In this document: positions 50,647-60,100 of the stretch, one piece after another
Position numbering within the stretch: the stretch's first letter is position 1
Layout: every line of letters starts with the position of its first letter
DNA from: Pseudomonas sp.
GTDB taxonomy: Bacteria; Pseudomonadota; Gammaproteobacteria; Pseudomonadales; Pseudomonadaceae
Assembly: GCA_022448005.1 (NCBI GenBank)
Contig: JAKUTK010000001.1
Coordinates: 13,528 to 77,527 of the forward strand
Length of the DNA stretch: 64,000 bases
Direction of reading: 5' to 3'
Made by a program: the position numbers and the translations under genes
The notes under the pieces: generated by a model
Seen by the model: the letters and a program-made list of their open reading frames with translations, nothing else
The model's database searches: none
What the model was told of the DNA's origin: nothing

Positions 50647-51807
50647 TTATTCCTCTTCGCCAGCGGCGGCATTGCCCGCCTGAGCATCGTTCTGCCCGAC
50701 CTGCTTGACGTTGCCGGCTGGCTGCGGATTGACCTCGACACCAGGGCGAATGAACTGCAGGCCTTCGGTGATCACGCGATCACCGGGCTGCAAACCTTCG
50801 CTGACCAACCAGCGATTACCCACTGCACGTTCGGTCTTGATCTGGCGCAGCTCGACCTTGTTGTCGGCGCCCACCACCATCGCCGTCGGCTCGCCACGAG
50901 CGTTACGGGTAATGCCTTGCTGAGGCACCAGCAAGGCCTCCTCACGCACGCCTGCCAGCAGCCGCGCGTGGACGAACATGCCGGGCAGCAGGTCTTTTTC
51001 AGGGTTTGGGAATTTGGCGCGAATGGTCACCGAGCCGGTGCCTTCGTCCACGGCCACCTCGGCAACTTCCAGCGTGCCGTCATGGGGATACTCAGATCCG
51101 TCGGACAGAATCAACCGAGCCTTCGCCGCGCTCTCTCCAGCCTGCTGCAGCCGACCGCTTTCCAGGTCACGCCGCAGGGCGATCAGGTCCTGCACCGGCT
51201 GGGTCACATCGACATAGATCGGATCGAGCTGCTGGATAGTCGCCAGTTCCTGCGCCTGGCCATTGCTGACCAGCGCGCCCTCGGTCACCGCAGAGCGGCC
51301 GATGCGGCCGGAGATGGGCGCCAGTACCTTGGTATAACGCAGATCGATCTTCGCCCGCTCAAGCTCGGCCTGGGCCTGCAACGACGCAGCCCGGGCCTCG
51401 TCATGGGCCTGCTGGCTCACCGCCTGCTCCTCGACCAACAGCGCATAGCGATCCGATAGCGACTTGGCCGAGACCTGCTTCGCCTGGGCACTTTTCATAG
51501 TGGCCTCGTAGACGGCCGGATCAATCTGGTAGAGCTGCTGCCCCTTTTTCACTTCGCTGCCTTCGGTAAACAGGCGCTTCTGAATGATCCCGCTCACCTG
51601 CGGCCGGACTTCGGCGACACGGAAGGCTGTGGTTCGGCCTGGCAACTCCGTAGTCAACTCGAACGGCTCGGCCCCGAGCGTCACGATGCCCACCTGCGGA
51701 GCCGGCTGCTTCGCTGGCGCCGCCGCTGGCTCTTCCTGACAGCCGCTGAGCAATGCTACAGCGACAAAGAGTGGAATCAGAACAGCACTGGCTGGCTTGA
51801 TCGGCAT
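50647..51807 (-). CDS. RND efflux periplasmic adaptor (MexA/TtgA-like)
   Basis: Membrane fusion lipoprotein linking pump and outer-membrane channel; 386 residues. Lipobox LSGC after MPIKPASAVLIPLFVAVAL, then the HlyD-type barrel-sandwich (VRPQVSGIIQKRLFTEGSEVKKGQQLYQIDP), a coiled-coil hairpin (about 95-165) and the beta-barrel domain. The Met at 51807 is 9 bases after GAGG; a Met at 51822 would use no site. The gene has a TtgR-like operator upstream but no adjacent repressor gene. Confidence 0.92.
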   Translation of the reverse strand: MPIKPASAVLIPLFVAVALLSGCQEEPAAAPAKQPAPQVGIVTLGAEPFELTTELPGRTTAFRVAEVRPQVSGIIQKRLFTEGSEVKKGQQLYQIDPAVYEATMKSAQAKQVSAKSLSDRYALLVEEQAVSQQAHDEARAASLQAQAELERAKIDLRYTKVLAPISGRIGRSAVTEGALVSNGQAQELATIQQLDPIYVDVTQPVQDLIALRRDLESGRLQQAGESAAKARLILSDGSEYPHDGTLEVAEVAVDEGTGSVTIRAKFPNPEKDLLPGMFVHARLLAGVREEALLVPQQGITRNARGEPTAMVVGADNKVELRQIKTERAVGNRWLVSEGLQPGDRVITEGLQFIRPGVEVNPQPAGNVKQVGQNDAQAGNAAAGEEE

Positions 51808-51880
51808 TGGGAGTGACCTCATTGAACAGACAGCCCTGGAGCAGAACAGCCCGGGCAGACTCGAATGGCAGAATGCGGCG

Positions 51881-51910
51881 AATATACTTACATGCAGGAG
51901 TGTTTGTAAA
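51881..51910 (-). promoter_or_regulatory. RND operon promoter overlapped by a TtgR/ArpR-like operator
   Basis: On the minus strand TTTACA (51905-51910) and TATATT (51881-51886) form a -35/-10 pair with an 18-base spacer. TTACA (51888-51892) and TGTAA (51905-51909) are inverted repeats 12 bases apart. This arrangement closely matches the P. putida ttgABC operator bound by the TetR-family repressor TtgR, as I recall it. It lies about 75 bases upstream of the adaptor start. Confidence 0.7.
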
Positions 51911-52003
51911 CAGCGAATCGTGTCACCGACGGGCTATCGAGCCGATAACGATGCCGTTGAAAAGCCGGGTATCCGGATGTAGCGATCATGACCACCGGAC
52001 AGA

Positions 52004-52033
52004 AAAGCAGAACGCCGGCTTTGCGCCGGCGTC
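52004..52033 (-). terminator. Terminator of the yceI-like gene
   Basis: ACGCCGGC (52013-52020) and GCCGGCGT (52026-52033) form an 8-bp stem; on the minus strand it is followed by TCTGCTTTTCTG. It lies about 18 bases after the yceI-like stop. Confidence 0.75.
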
Positions 52034-52050
52034 TGGTAACTGCTTTCAGG

Positions 52051-52626
52051 TTATTGGCGGATGCCTTCAACCGAGATGATCAGATCGACCGTCTGCGACG
52101 CCGGCCCAAGATCCATCTTGATATCGAAGTCCTTCAACGTCAGAGTCGTCATGCCTTCGAAGCCTGCACGATAGCCGCCCCAAGGGTCCTTGCCTTCACC
52201 TAGGAACTTGGCGGCAATCACGACCGGCTTGGTCACGCCGTTCAAGGTCAGATTGCCAGTTATATCAGCAGTACCGTCACCAGTCGGCTTGACCGAGGTC
52301 GACTCGAAGGTTGCGGTCGGATGCTCGGAGACGTTCAGGAAATCCTCGCTGCGCAGATGCTTGTCGCGTTCGGCGTGGTTGGAAAAGACGCTGTCAGTCT
52401 GCAACGTGACCTTCACACTGCTAGCTTCTGGCTTCTCGGCATCGAAGCTGAAACTGCCGTCGAACTCCTTGAACGAGCCCCACAGCCAGCTGTAACCGAG
52501 GTGGCTGATCTTGAAATTGACAAAGGCATGCTGGCCTTTGGTATCAATCGCGTAGTCAGCAGCAAGCGCTTGGCCTGCAAACAGCATTGAGCCCAGGGCC
52601 AGTGCAGCGAAGCTTTTCTTTAACAT
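52051..52626 (-). CDS. YceI-family periplasmic protein
   Basis: A 191-residue secreted lipocalin-like protein. It has a signal peptide (about 1-22, [17 protein letters not shown]) and the YceI domain ([35 protein letters not shown] ... [34 protein letters not shown]). YceI proteins bind isoprenoid chains; the P. aeruginosa counterpart in this genomic position has been studied as PasP. The ATG at 52626 is 7 bases after AAGGA; the open frame to 52836 overlaps the cytochrome gene. It forms an operon with the upstream cytochrome b561. Confidence 0.9.
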   Translation of the reverse strand: MLKKSFAALALGSMLFAGQALAADYAIDTKGQHAFVNFKISHLGYSWLWGSFKEFDGSFSFDAEKPEASSVKVTLQTDSVFSNHAERDKHLRSEDFLNVSEHPTATFESTSVKPTGDGTADITGNLTLNGVTKPVVIAAKFLGEGKDPWGGYRAGFEGMTTLTLKDFDIKMDLGPASQTVDLIISVEGIRQ

Positions 52627-52649
52627 GGAGTAGTCCTTTTTGAGGTTTG

Positions 52650-53204
52650 TCAGGCATCGGCGCGTCCGATCATCCGCTTGAGCGTCGGATCGCGATCGAT
52701 GAAATGGTGCTTGAGGGCCGCCAGGGCATGCAGACCGGAGAAAATCACCAGCCCCCAGGCGAGGTATTCGTGGATCAGGCCGGCTATGTCTTCCTGATCG
52801 GGAATCGAGGTAATCAACGCGGGCACTTCGAACCATCCAAACACGCTGATGCTGCGGCCATCCGCGGTGGATATGAGATAGCCAGAAATCATGACTGCGA
52901 ACAGGCCAAGATAAAGAACGCCATGACCCGCCTTGGTCGCCAACCGCGTCATTTGCCGGTGGTTTGCGAGTGGCGCCGGACCGCGATTGAGAAAGCGCCA
53001 GATGACGCGCAAGACCATCAGGCCCAGCAGGAGCAGACCGATGCTCTTATGTATGTCCGGAGCGGTCCGATACCAGCTGCTGTAATAGGTCAGCCCGACC
53101 ATCCAATAACCCAGCGCAAACAGCACTACAACAGCGACCGCCACCAGCCAGTGCATCGTGATACTGACCAGACCGTAGTTACTGGAAGAATTCCGCCATT
53201 GCAT
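52650..53204 (-). CDS. Cytochrome b561-type membrane protein
   Basis: A 184-residue di-haem inner-membrane cytochrome with four transmembrane helices and haem-ligand histidines in TM helices ([54 protein letters not shown]). Such proteins shuttle electrons from quinol. It lies 23 bases upstream of the YceI-like gene in one operon; YceI and b561 pairs are common and suggest a shared quinone-related role. Confidence 0.9.
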   Translation of the reverse strand: MQWRNSSSNYGLVSITMHWLVAVAVVVLFALGYWMVGLTYYSSWYRTAPDIHKSIGLLLLGLMVLRVIWRFLNRGPAPLANHRQMTRLATKAGHGVLYLGLFAVMISGYLISTADGRSISVFGWFEVPALITSIPDQEDIAGLIHEYLAWGLVIFSGLHALAALKHHFIDRDPTLKRMIGRADA

Positions 53205-53372
53205 TGCTAAAGTCCCAAATGATGAACGCGCTTAGCCTAACGGCTAACAGATCGAAATGAATCGCATTTTTTCGTTTCAAAATATCGGCCTGGTAGATAG
53301 ATCCGTTTCCGTTGAACGGACCGCCGTGCTGTTTCTGCTAGGCTGCGCCGACGCCTATGCCAAGGAGCAATG

Positions 53373-54779
53373 ATGAGCCTGAACGACAGCTGGATGCAGC
53401 GTGACCTATCCGTACTCTGGCACCCCTGCACCCAGATGAAAGATCACGAGCAACTTCCTCTGATTCCGATCCGGCGCGGTGAGGGCGTGTGGCTTGAGGA
53501 CTTCGACGGGAAGCGTTATCTGGACGCCGTGAGCTCCTGGTGGGTCAATGTGTTTGGGCATTCCAACCCACGCATCAATCAACGCATCAAAGACCAACTC
53601 GATCAGCTCGAACACGTCATGCTCGCCGGCTTCAGTCATCAGCCAGTCGTCGAACTGTCGGAACGACTGGTAAGCATCACACCTGCGGGCCTTGATCGAG
53701 TGTTCTACACCGATAATGGATCGACCGGCATCGAAGTTGCGCTGAAGATGAGCTTCCACTACTGGCGCAATATCGGACGCTCGGACAAGCAGCGATTCGT
53801 CACCCTGACCAACAGCTACCACGGCGAAACGGTTGCTGCCATGTCAGTGGGCGATGTCGCGCTTTTCACCGACACCTATAAGCCGCTCCTTCTGGACACC
53901 TTCAAGGTCCCGAGCCCGGATTGTTACCTGCGCCCGGACGGCGTCAGCTGGGAAGAACACTCGCGCACCATGTTCGCCCATATGGAACAGACGCTGACCG
54001 AGCATCATGGCGAGATCGCTGCGGTGATTGTCGAACCGCTGATTCAGGGCGCTGGCGGTATGCGCATGTATCATCCGATCTACCTCAAGCTGCTGCGCGA
54101 GGCCTGCGACCGGTACGACGTGCACCTCATCCACGATGAGATCGCTGTCGGCTTTGGCCGTACCGGCACTATGTTCGCTTGCGAGCAAGCGGGCATAACG
54201 CCGGACTTCCTTTGCCTGTCCAAAGCCCTGACCGGGGGCTACCTGCCGATGGCTGCGGTGCTGACCACAGACAAGCTGTATCAGGCGTTCTACGACGACT
54301 ACTCCACATTGCGCGCCTTCCTTCATTCGCACACCTACACCGGCAACCCGCTGGCCTGCGCAGCAGCCCTAGCCACGCTGGATATCTTCGAGCAAGACAA
54401 TGTCATCGAAGCCAACAAGCGACTGGCCGTACGCATGAAAACCGCTACGGCCCACCTCAGCGATCACCCGAACGTCGCCGAGGTGCGTCAGACCGGAATG
54501 GCTCTGGCCATCGAAATGGTTCAGGACCGAGCCAGCAAAACGCCCTATCCATGGCAGGAACGTCGCGGCCTGAAGGTCTATCAGCACGCACTGCAGCGGG
54601 GGGCGCTGCTGCGACCGCTGGGTAGCGTTGTGTACTTTCTGCCGCCGTACACCATCACCGAGGAACAGATCGATTTTCTTGCCGAGGTGGCGACCGAAGG
54701 CATCGACATTGCCACGCGAGCAGACATCCGCGTTGCGGTTTCAGCTGGCGCGCCGGATGATTTCCGCGATCCCGGTTAG
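53373..54779 (+). CDS. bioA: Adenosylmethionine-8-amino-7-oxononanoate aminotransferase
   Basis: PLP enzyme of biotin synthesis that converts 8-amino-7-oxononanoate to diaminopelargonate using SAM as amino donor. The 468 residues show LWHPCTQMKDHEQLPLIPI, the cofactor region FYTDNGSTGIEVALKMSF, and the PLP Lys in PDFLCLSKALTGGYLPMAAVL. The second ATG (53373) is 5 bases after AAGGAG; the first at 53370 is too close. It stands alone here, away from other bio genes, as in other pseudomonads. Confidence 0.95.
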   Translation: MSLNDSWMQRDLSVLWHPCTQMKDHEQLPLIPIRRGEGVWLEDFDGKRYLDAVSSWWVNVFGHSNPRINQRIKDQLDQLEHVMLAGFSHQPVVELSERLVSITPAGLDRVFYTDNGSTGIEVALKMSFHYWRNIGRSDKQRFVTLTNSYHGETVAAMSVGDVALFTDTYKPLLLDTFKVPSPDCYLRPDGVSWEEHSRTMFAHMEQTLTEHHGEIAAVIVEPLIQGAGGMRMYHPIYLKLLREACDRYDVHLIHDEIAVGFGRTGTMFACEQAGITPDFLCLSKALTGGYLPMAAVLTTDKLYQAFYDDYSTLRAFLHSHTYTGNPLACAAALATLDIFEQDNVIEANKRLAVRMKTATAHLSDHPNVAEVRQTGMALAIEMVQDRASKTPYPWQERRGLKVYQHALQRGALLRPLGSVVYFLPPYTITEEQIDFLAEVATEGIDIATRADIRVAVSAGAPDDFRDPG

Positions 54780-54849
54780 CCGCTAGCAGGCTACAGGCGT
54801 ACCCGGTAAACCATTAAACTGCGTCTCCCTTTCTACCTCGTACCCAGCC

Positions 54850-55578
54850 ATGCGCCTTTCCCGTTTTTTCATCGACATGCCACTCTCGCTTGGCCTCCAG
54901 CAGCTACCGGAGGCCTCTGCTCATTACATCAGCCGAGTGTTGCGGCTCAATGTTGGCGCAGCGGTGCAGCTCTTCGATGGTAGTGGAACGGAGTATCGCG
55001 GCGAATTGGCCGAGGTAGGCAAGAAACAGGTTGCGGTAATGTTGCACGATCAGTTGGCCGGGCTGCCTGAATCAAAGCTGCACATTCATCTGGGTCAAGG
55101 CCTTTCGCGAGGCGAACGGATGGACTGGGCGATTCAGAAAGCCACCGAGCTAGGGGTCGCGGAGATCACACCGATCGTCAGCGAGCGCTGCGAAGTCCGC
55201 TTGAAAGATGAGCGGGCCGACAAGCGCCTGGCTCATTGGCGCCAGATCGCCATAAGCGCGTGCGAGCAGTGCGGTCGCTCGGTCATTCCAATCATCCATC
55301 CCCCGATGTCGCTCCCGGACTGGGTGACGCTGGAAGCGGAATTGAAGCTGGTCCTGCATCCTGTGGCTGAACCTTTATCAGCACATACCCCGCCGGCCAC
55401 ATTAGCGTTTCTGATCGGCCCTGAAGGCGGCTTGAACGACGCGGAGGTCGATCTGGCGCGCGGCACCGGATTCCAACCGGCCCGGCTGGGCCCGCGCGTG
55501 CTACGCACGGAGACCGCACCGGTGGTTGCGCTTAGTCTCGCGCAGCAGCTCTGGGGTGATTTCCAGCCTGATGCCTGA
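54850..55578 (+). CDS. rsmE: 16S rRNA m3U1498 methyltransferase
   Basis: SPOUT-type SAM methyltransferase that makes 3-methyluridine at position 1498 of 16S rRNA. The 242 residues have an N-terminal PUA-like domain (HYISRVLRLNVGAAVQLFDGSGTEYRG) and a C-terminal knot with LSRGERMDWAIQKATELGVAEITPIVSERCEVR, LAFLIGPEGGLNDAEV and LGPRVLRTETAPVVAL, the RsmE signatures. It follows bioA after 70 bases. Confidence 0.95.
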   Translation: MRLSRFFIDMPLSLGLQQLPEASAHYISRVLRLNVGAAVQLFDGSGTEYRGELAEVGKKQVAVMLHDQLAGLPESKLHIHLGQGLSRGERMDWAIQKATELGVAEITPIVSERCEVRLKDERADKRLAHWRQIAISACEQCGRSVIPIIHPPMSLPDWVTLEAELKLVLHPVAEPLSAHTPPATLAFLIGPEGGLNDAEVDLARGTGFQPARLGPRVLRTETAPVVALSLAQQLWGDFQPDA

Positions 55579-55614
55579 GTGATCGATCAACAGTGGTCGG
55601 GCGGTTTGGCAGGA

Positions 55615-56085
55615 TCAGATCAGGCCTGCATCCGCCAGTTTCTGTTCCAGCGCGATAAGGTCCGGTATGCGCGCCTGGACGTCGCCGAGATTGACCGCGT
55701 CCAATTCCAAAGGCGCCAAGGCGACATCCGAACGCGCCAAGCTTGCGTCAACCTTGACCGAGCGCGGGATGCCCTGAACCAGCAAGGCGATGAATTTGAC
55801 ATGATCGCGGCCACCCAAGGCGTTGAGCACGGCCACGCGTGCCCGCGAACCTGTCTCAGGCTGGCCGCCAGAAGCCGCCTCGAACGACAGCAGAGGTAAT
55901 GTCAGGTCTCGCCAGGCCACCTGTCCGAGAAACCAGGCCGGGCTACCCTGCGCCGAGTTCGGAGCGCGATATGGAATCAGCTCGGCTACTGCAACGTTGG
56001 GCAAAAGCAGCGTGCGGTCGGCCAAAGGGACCAGAAGGCCGGTCAGGCTGGCAGAGGCGTCTTGAGTGATAGCGGATTGACTCAT
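55615..56085 (-). CDS. chpC: CheW-like protein ChpC
   Basis: A 156-residue CheW-domain protein of the Chp twitching chemosensory system. It has the domain's typical LLVPLADRTLLLPNVAVAELIPY, the WRDLTLPLLSFEA strand and a VAVLNALGG stretch. It would couple the ChpA kinase to receptors. Its start overlaps the chpB stop by 4 bases. It closes the chpA-chpB-chpC operon, as in P. aeruginosa. Confidence 0.88.
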   Translation of the reverse strand: MSQSAITQDASASLTGLLVPLADRTLLLPNVAVAELIPYRAPNSAQGSPAWFLGQVAWRDLTLPLLSFEAASGGQPETGSRARVAVLNALGGRDHVKFIALLVQGIPRSVKVDASLARSDVALAPLELDAVNLGDVQARIPDLIALEQKLADAGLI

Positions 56086-57137
56086 GGGTTATCCAGTTGC
56101 AATGCCGCAACGGGCCGGCTGGCCTGCTGCGCAAAGTGATTGACCAAAGCCTGGGCCAGTTCGCGCGGATCACCGCTGAGCGAGCTGTAGCCGCCCTCGC
56201 GCAGGCTGTCCGGCATGCTTGAGCAGACGCAGGACTCGGCACGCTGGGTCCAGACCCTGCCGCCCTGGCGCAGGACATAAGCGGCAGCAGCACTGCCATC
56301 ACTGCCCATGCCGCTGAATGCAATGACACCACAACGGTTACCGAACTGTTGAGCCAGATTGAGCATCATCTGATCGACAGACGGGCTGTAAGGCTCCGGC
56401 CAGCAGCGACCGGAGAGCGACATGGCGCCATTCTTGTCAAAGCCCATTTCTTCGCTGATAGGTACCACCACGACTTCGCCGCAACGAATCAAGTCGTTAG
56501 CCCTGCTCTGATTGACGCTCCATTCGCTGTGTCGCCCTACCGCTTGCGACAGGGCGGACTCGAAGCTTGCCTCGATATGCTGGGCGTAGACGAAACCAAC
56601 CGGCAGCCCAACCGGCAGCGCATCGAGAAAAGCTTTTACCGCCTCGGGGCCGCCCAGCGACGCCGCCAGTAGCCAGACCTCTCGAGCGGGCTCGCCGGAA
56701 ATCGACTCAGCCGCAGCCAGCAGCGAGCCCGGCAACGACAGACGGCTAGGACGCTCTGCTTCTCCATGCAGCACTTCAAGACGTGGCCCTACTACCCGGG
56801 ACGGGTCGCCCACCAAGCGCTTAAGCTTGCCAAACATGCGCCTTTCCCAGCGCGGATAATGTTCGGAGTGGCGCTCCGGCGCGTGCCCCTCGCCGAACAG
56901 TACCGGACAGCTGTCCCGCTCGAGCAAGGCGTTGACCAGCGGAGAATCTTCCGTCTGCGCCAGATCTACAAGCCACAGGTCGGCTTGCGCCGCCGTCAAG
57001 TCTGCTTCCTCAATCCTTGCCGGATCGCAGTTGAGCACGACGTTGTAACCGTTTGCGCTTAACGCTTGCTGCAGCACATGACGTTGCAGGGAAGTGTCTG
57101 CGATCACGCCAATGCGGGCGGGGCTGACCTCACTCAT
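56082..57137 (-). CDS. chpB: CheB-type methylesterase ChpB
   Basis: Receptor glutamate methylesterase of the Chp system, 351 residues. The C-terminal CheB domain (about 150-340) keeps the catalytic Ser (LLAASLGGPEAV), His (VYAQHIEASFE) and Asp (IAFSGMGSDGSAAAA). The N-terminal region (about 1-110) is receiver-like but degenerate: IGVIADTS in place of the acidic pair, and LWLVDLAQTEDS at the phospho-acceptor. This fits ChpB, which differs from canonical CheB. It overlaps chpA by 8 bases. Confidence 0.9.
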   Translation of the reverse strand: MSEVSPARIGVIADTSLQRHVLQQALSANGYNVVLNCDPARIEEADLTAAQADLWLVDLAQTEDSPLVNALLERDSCPVLFGEGHAPERHSEHYPRWERRMFGKLKRLVGDPSRVVGPRLEVLHGEAERPSRLSLPGSLLAAAESISGEPAREVWLLAASLGGPEAVKAFLDALPVGLPVGFVYAQHIEASFESALSQAVGRHSEWSVNQSRANDLIRCGEVVVVPISEEMGFDKNGAMSLSGRCWPEPYSPSVDQMMLNLAQQFGNRCGVIAFSGMGSDGSAAAAYVLRQGGRVWTQRAESCVCSSMPDSLREGGYSSLSGDPRELAQALVNHFAQQASRPVAALQLDNP

Positions 57138-60100
57138 GACGTGTGACCAGCTGCTGGATCGTCTCGAGTAACAGTGACTCCTGATACGGCTTCCCTAGGT
57201 ACTCGTTGACGCCAATGGCCATGGCTCTGTCTCTGTGTTTTTCGCCGGTACGAGAGGTAATCATGATGATGGGCAGATCCTTCAAATGCTCATCGTGGCG
57301 CACCAGCGTTGCCACTTCGAAGCCATCCATTCTTGGCATCTCGATATCCAGCAGAATGATGTCCGGCTTACGTTCCTGCAGCTGCGTGATCGCATCGACG
57401 CCGTCCTTAGCGGTCAGCACATTCATACCGTTACGCTCGAGCAGACGACTGGTGACCTTACGCACGGTCACCGAGTCATCCACGACCATCACCAACGTAG
57501 GCCGATCGACTTCGACATCGACCGGCTCGTCTTCGCCCAACAGGCGCAATGGCTGCTGCTGGGTAAGCAAGTGAGCATGCAGGACACGAATGGTCGCGAG
57601 TAGATCGAGGATCACCACAACCCGGCCATCGCCGAGGATGGTCGCACCGGAGATCCCTGGGACAGTGGCAAACTGCGGCCCCAGACCCTTCACCACAATT
57701 TCGCGGGAACCGGCGAGGCTATCGACCTGCACCGCGACACTGTGTTCGTTCGAGCGCACAAGGATGACCGGCAATGGCAGGCTCTGCCCAACCAGCTTGG
57801 GACGCTGCCCGTTGTTCAGCAGTTCGCCCAGATAACGCAACTCATAGGTCTGGCCAGCGTATTCGAAGCGCGATGCTCCAGGCTGGTAATAGGCTTCGAG
57901 TTCGTACGGCGACACACGCACGATACCTTCGATCGTGTTGAGCGGGATCGCATAAAGATCCTCACCTGAGTACACCATCAGCGCCCGGTTGACCGACACG
58001 GTAAAGGGCAGGCGGATCAGGAAACGTGTTCCCTTGCCGAGGGTCGACTCGATGCTCATGGAGCCGCCGAGCTGCTTGACTTCCGAGTGCACCACATCCA
58101 TACCGACGCCGCGTCCGGATATCTGCGTCACTTGCTCGGCAGTGGAGAACCCCGCCTCCAGAATGAACTGCAGCACCTCATGGTCGGATAGTTCGCTACC
58201 CGGTTGCATCAAGCCGCGCTCAACCGCTTTCCGGCGGACGGCTTCGAGGTTGATACCGGCACCGTCATCGCTCAACGCCAGCACAATGTCACCGCCTTCA
58301 CGGCTCAGATCGAGACGGATATTGCCTTGCTCGGGCTTACCCGCCGCGACACGCTTGGTGCCTACTTCGATCCCATGATCAACGGCATTGCGCAGCATAT
58401 GCTCCAACGGTGCAACGATGCGTTCAAGCACGCTACGGTCCATTTCTCCGGTCGCATTACCGACCAGAAACTCGACCTGTTTACCTAACTCGCCCGCAAC
58501 CTGGCGAACGATCCGGCGCAAACGCGGCACCAGACGATCGAAGGGAACCATGCGGGTGCGCATGAGGCCTTCTTGGAGCTCCGTGTTGACGCGCGCCTGC
58601 TGCAACAACAGGGTTTCCGCGTCACGATTACGTGCGGCCAGGGTTTCTTTCAGATCCAGCAGGTCAGATGCCGATTCGAATAACGCGCGTGACAGCTGCT
58701 GCAGCTGGGAATGCCGGTCCATTTCCAGCGGATCGAAATCGTCATACCCCGCACGCTCCGCCTCAGCCTGATAGCGGCTGAGAATTTGCGCCTGAGTTTC
58801 GGTATCCAGCCGCCGCAACTGATCGCGTACACGCTCAATGGTGGCTTCCATCTCACCCAGGGTGAAGCTGACATCGCTGACCTGCTGCTCAACCCGGCCG
58901 CGGAAGATCGATGTCTCCCCCGCCAGATTGACCAAGCCTTCCAGGAGTTCAGCAGGTACTTTGACCAGTTCCTGCGGTGCGCGACGTGATGCAGCATCCA
59001 GTGCGGCCTGTTCGGCGCGTCGGATGAACGGCAGAACCTTGGCCGGCGCACTGTTGACCGAAGCATGGGCACTGGCAGCTACGATAGGCGTTTCGAGCAC
59101 GATTACCGATGAGTCGGGGTGGTCGCCGTGAAGACTTTCCTCAACCTGATGGTCTGTAGGGACGTCGGGCTCAGGTACAAGCCGCGCGCGCATCGACTCA
59201 ACCTCTTTGAGCAACGCGTCGTAGCCGCCCTGCACGGCCATAAACAAGCTGTCAGTCCACGGATCACCCTGGAGTTGCGCCTCACTGAGACGTTGTTCCA
59301 GATCGTGCGCCATGTCGCCCAGGCGGCCTTGGGCCGCCAGCCGCGCGCCACCTTTCAGCGTATGCAGCACGCGCATCATGTCGCCCAGAGGGGCTGTACT
59401 ATCTTGCGTGGCTTCCCAGCGCCCGAGGGCGGATTCCATTTCCTCCAGCAGTTCGTCGGCTTCCTCGACGAAAATATCCAGAATCTCGGCTTCGGCGGCG
59501 TCTTGAGCAGCATCCTCCGCTGCCTTCAGAGCAACGCTGCTCGGCATGCTCAATTGCTCTTCAGGGTTCGCGCGAAACCGCTGGATGGTCGCAATCAGGT
59601 CTTTCCCGTTCGGCAGCTCTCGGAAAGCGCGTACGGCATCCAGCATCTCGGCGAGCCGGTCATGGCAGGTCTGAAGCAGCGTGAACAAGGTCTCACTTGC
59701 GCGGTAATGACCGGCACACAGTCCTTCGTATAGATACTCCAGCTCATGAGCAAGATCGCCGATCTCGCGGATATCCGCCATCCGCGCGCCGCCTTTCAAG
59801 GTATGCAGGTCTCGCTGCAACGCCTCGATTTCAAAACTGTTGCCTACATCTTCCATCCAACGCTGAAGCGATGCTCCGGCACGCTCGATGATGTCAAAGC
59901 CTTCCTCCAGGAATATCTCCACCAGCTCCGGATCACGACTTTCCCAGCTGCCTTCTCCGGCCTTGCCTGGCTCGTCCGCCGACATCGACTCCTGCCGCGC
60001 GACCGCCTCCGGCTCTTCGGGCAACGCTGCGACAAACTGCTCCTCGGGCTGGTCCGACGCGGCAAGCGGGAGGTCGTTAGCCGACGGACCTTCTAGCTCA

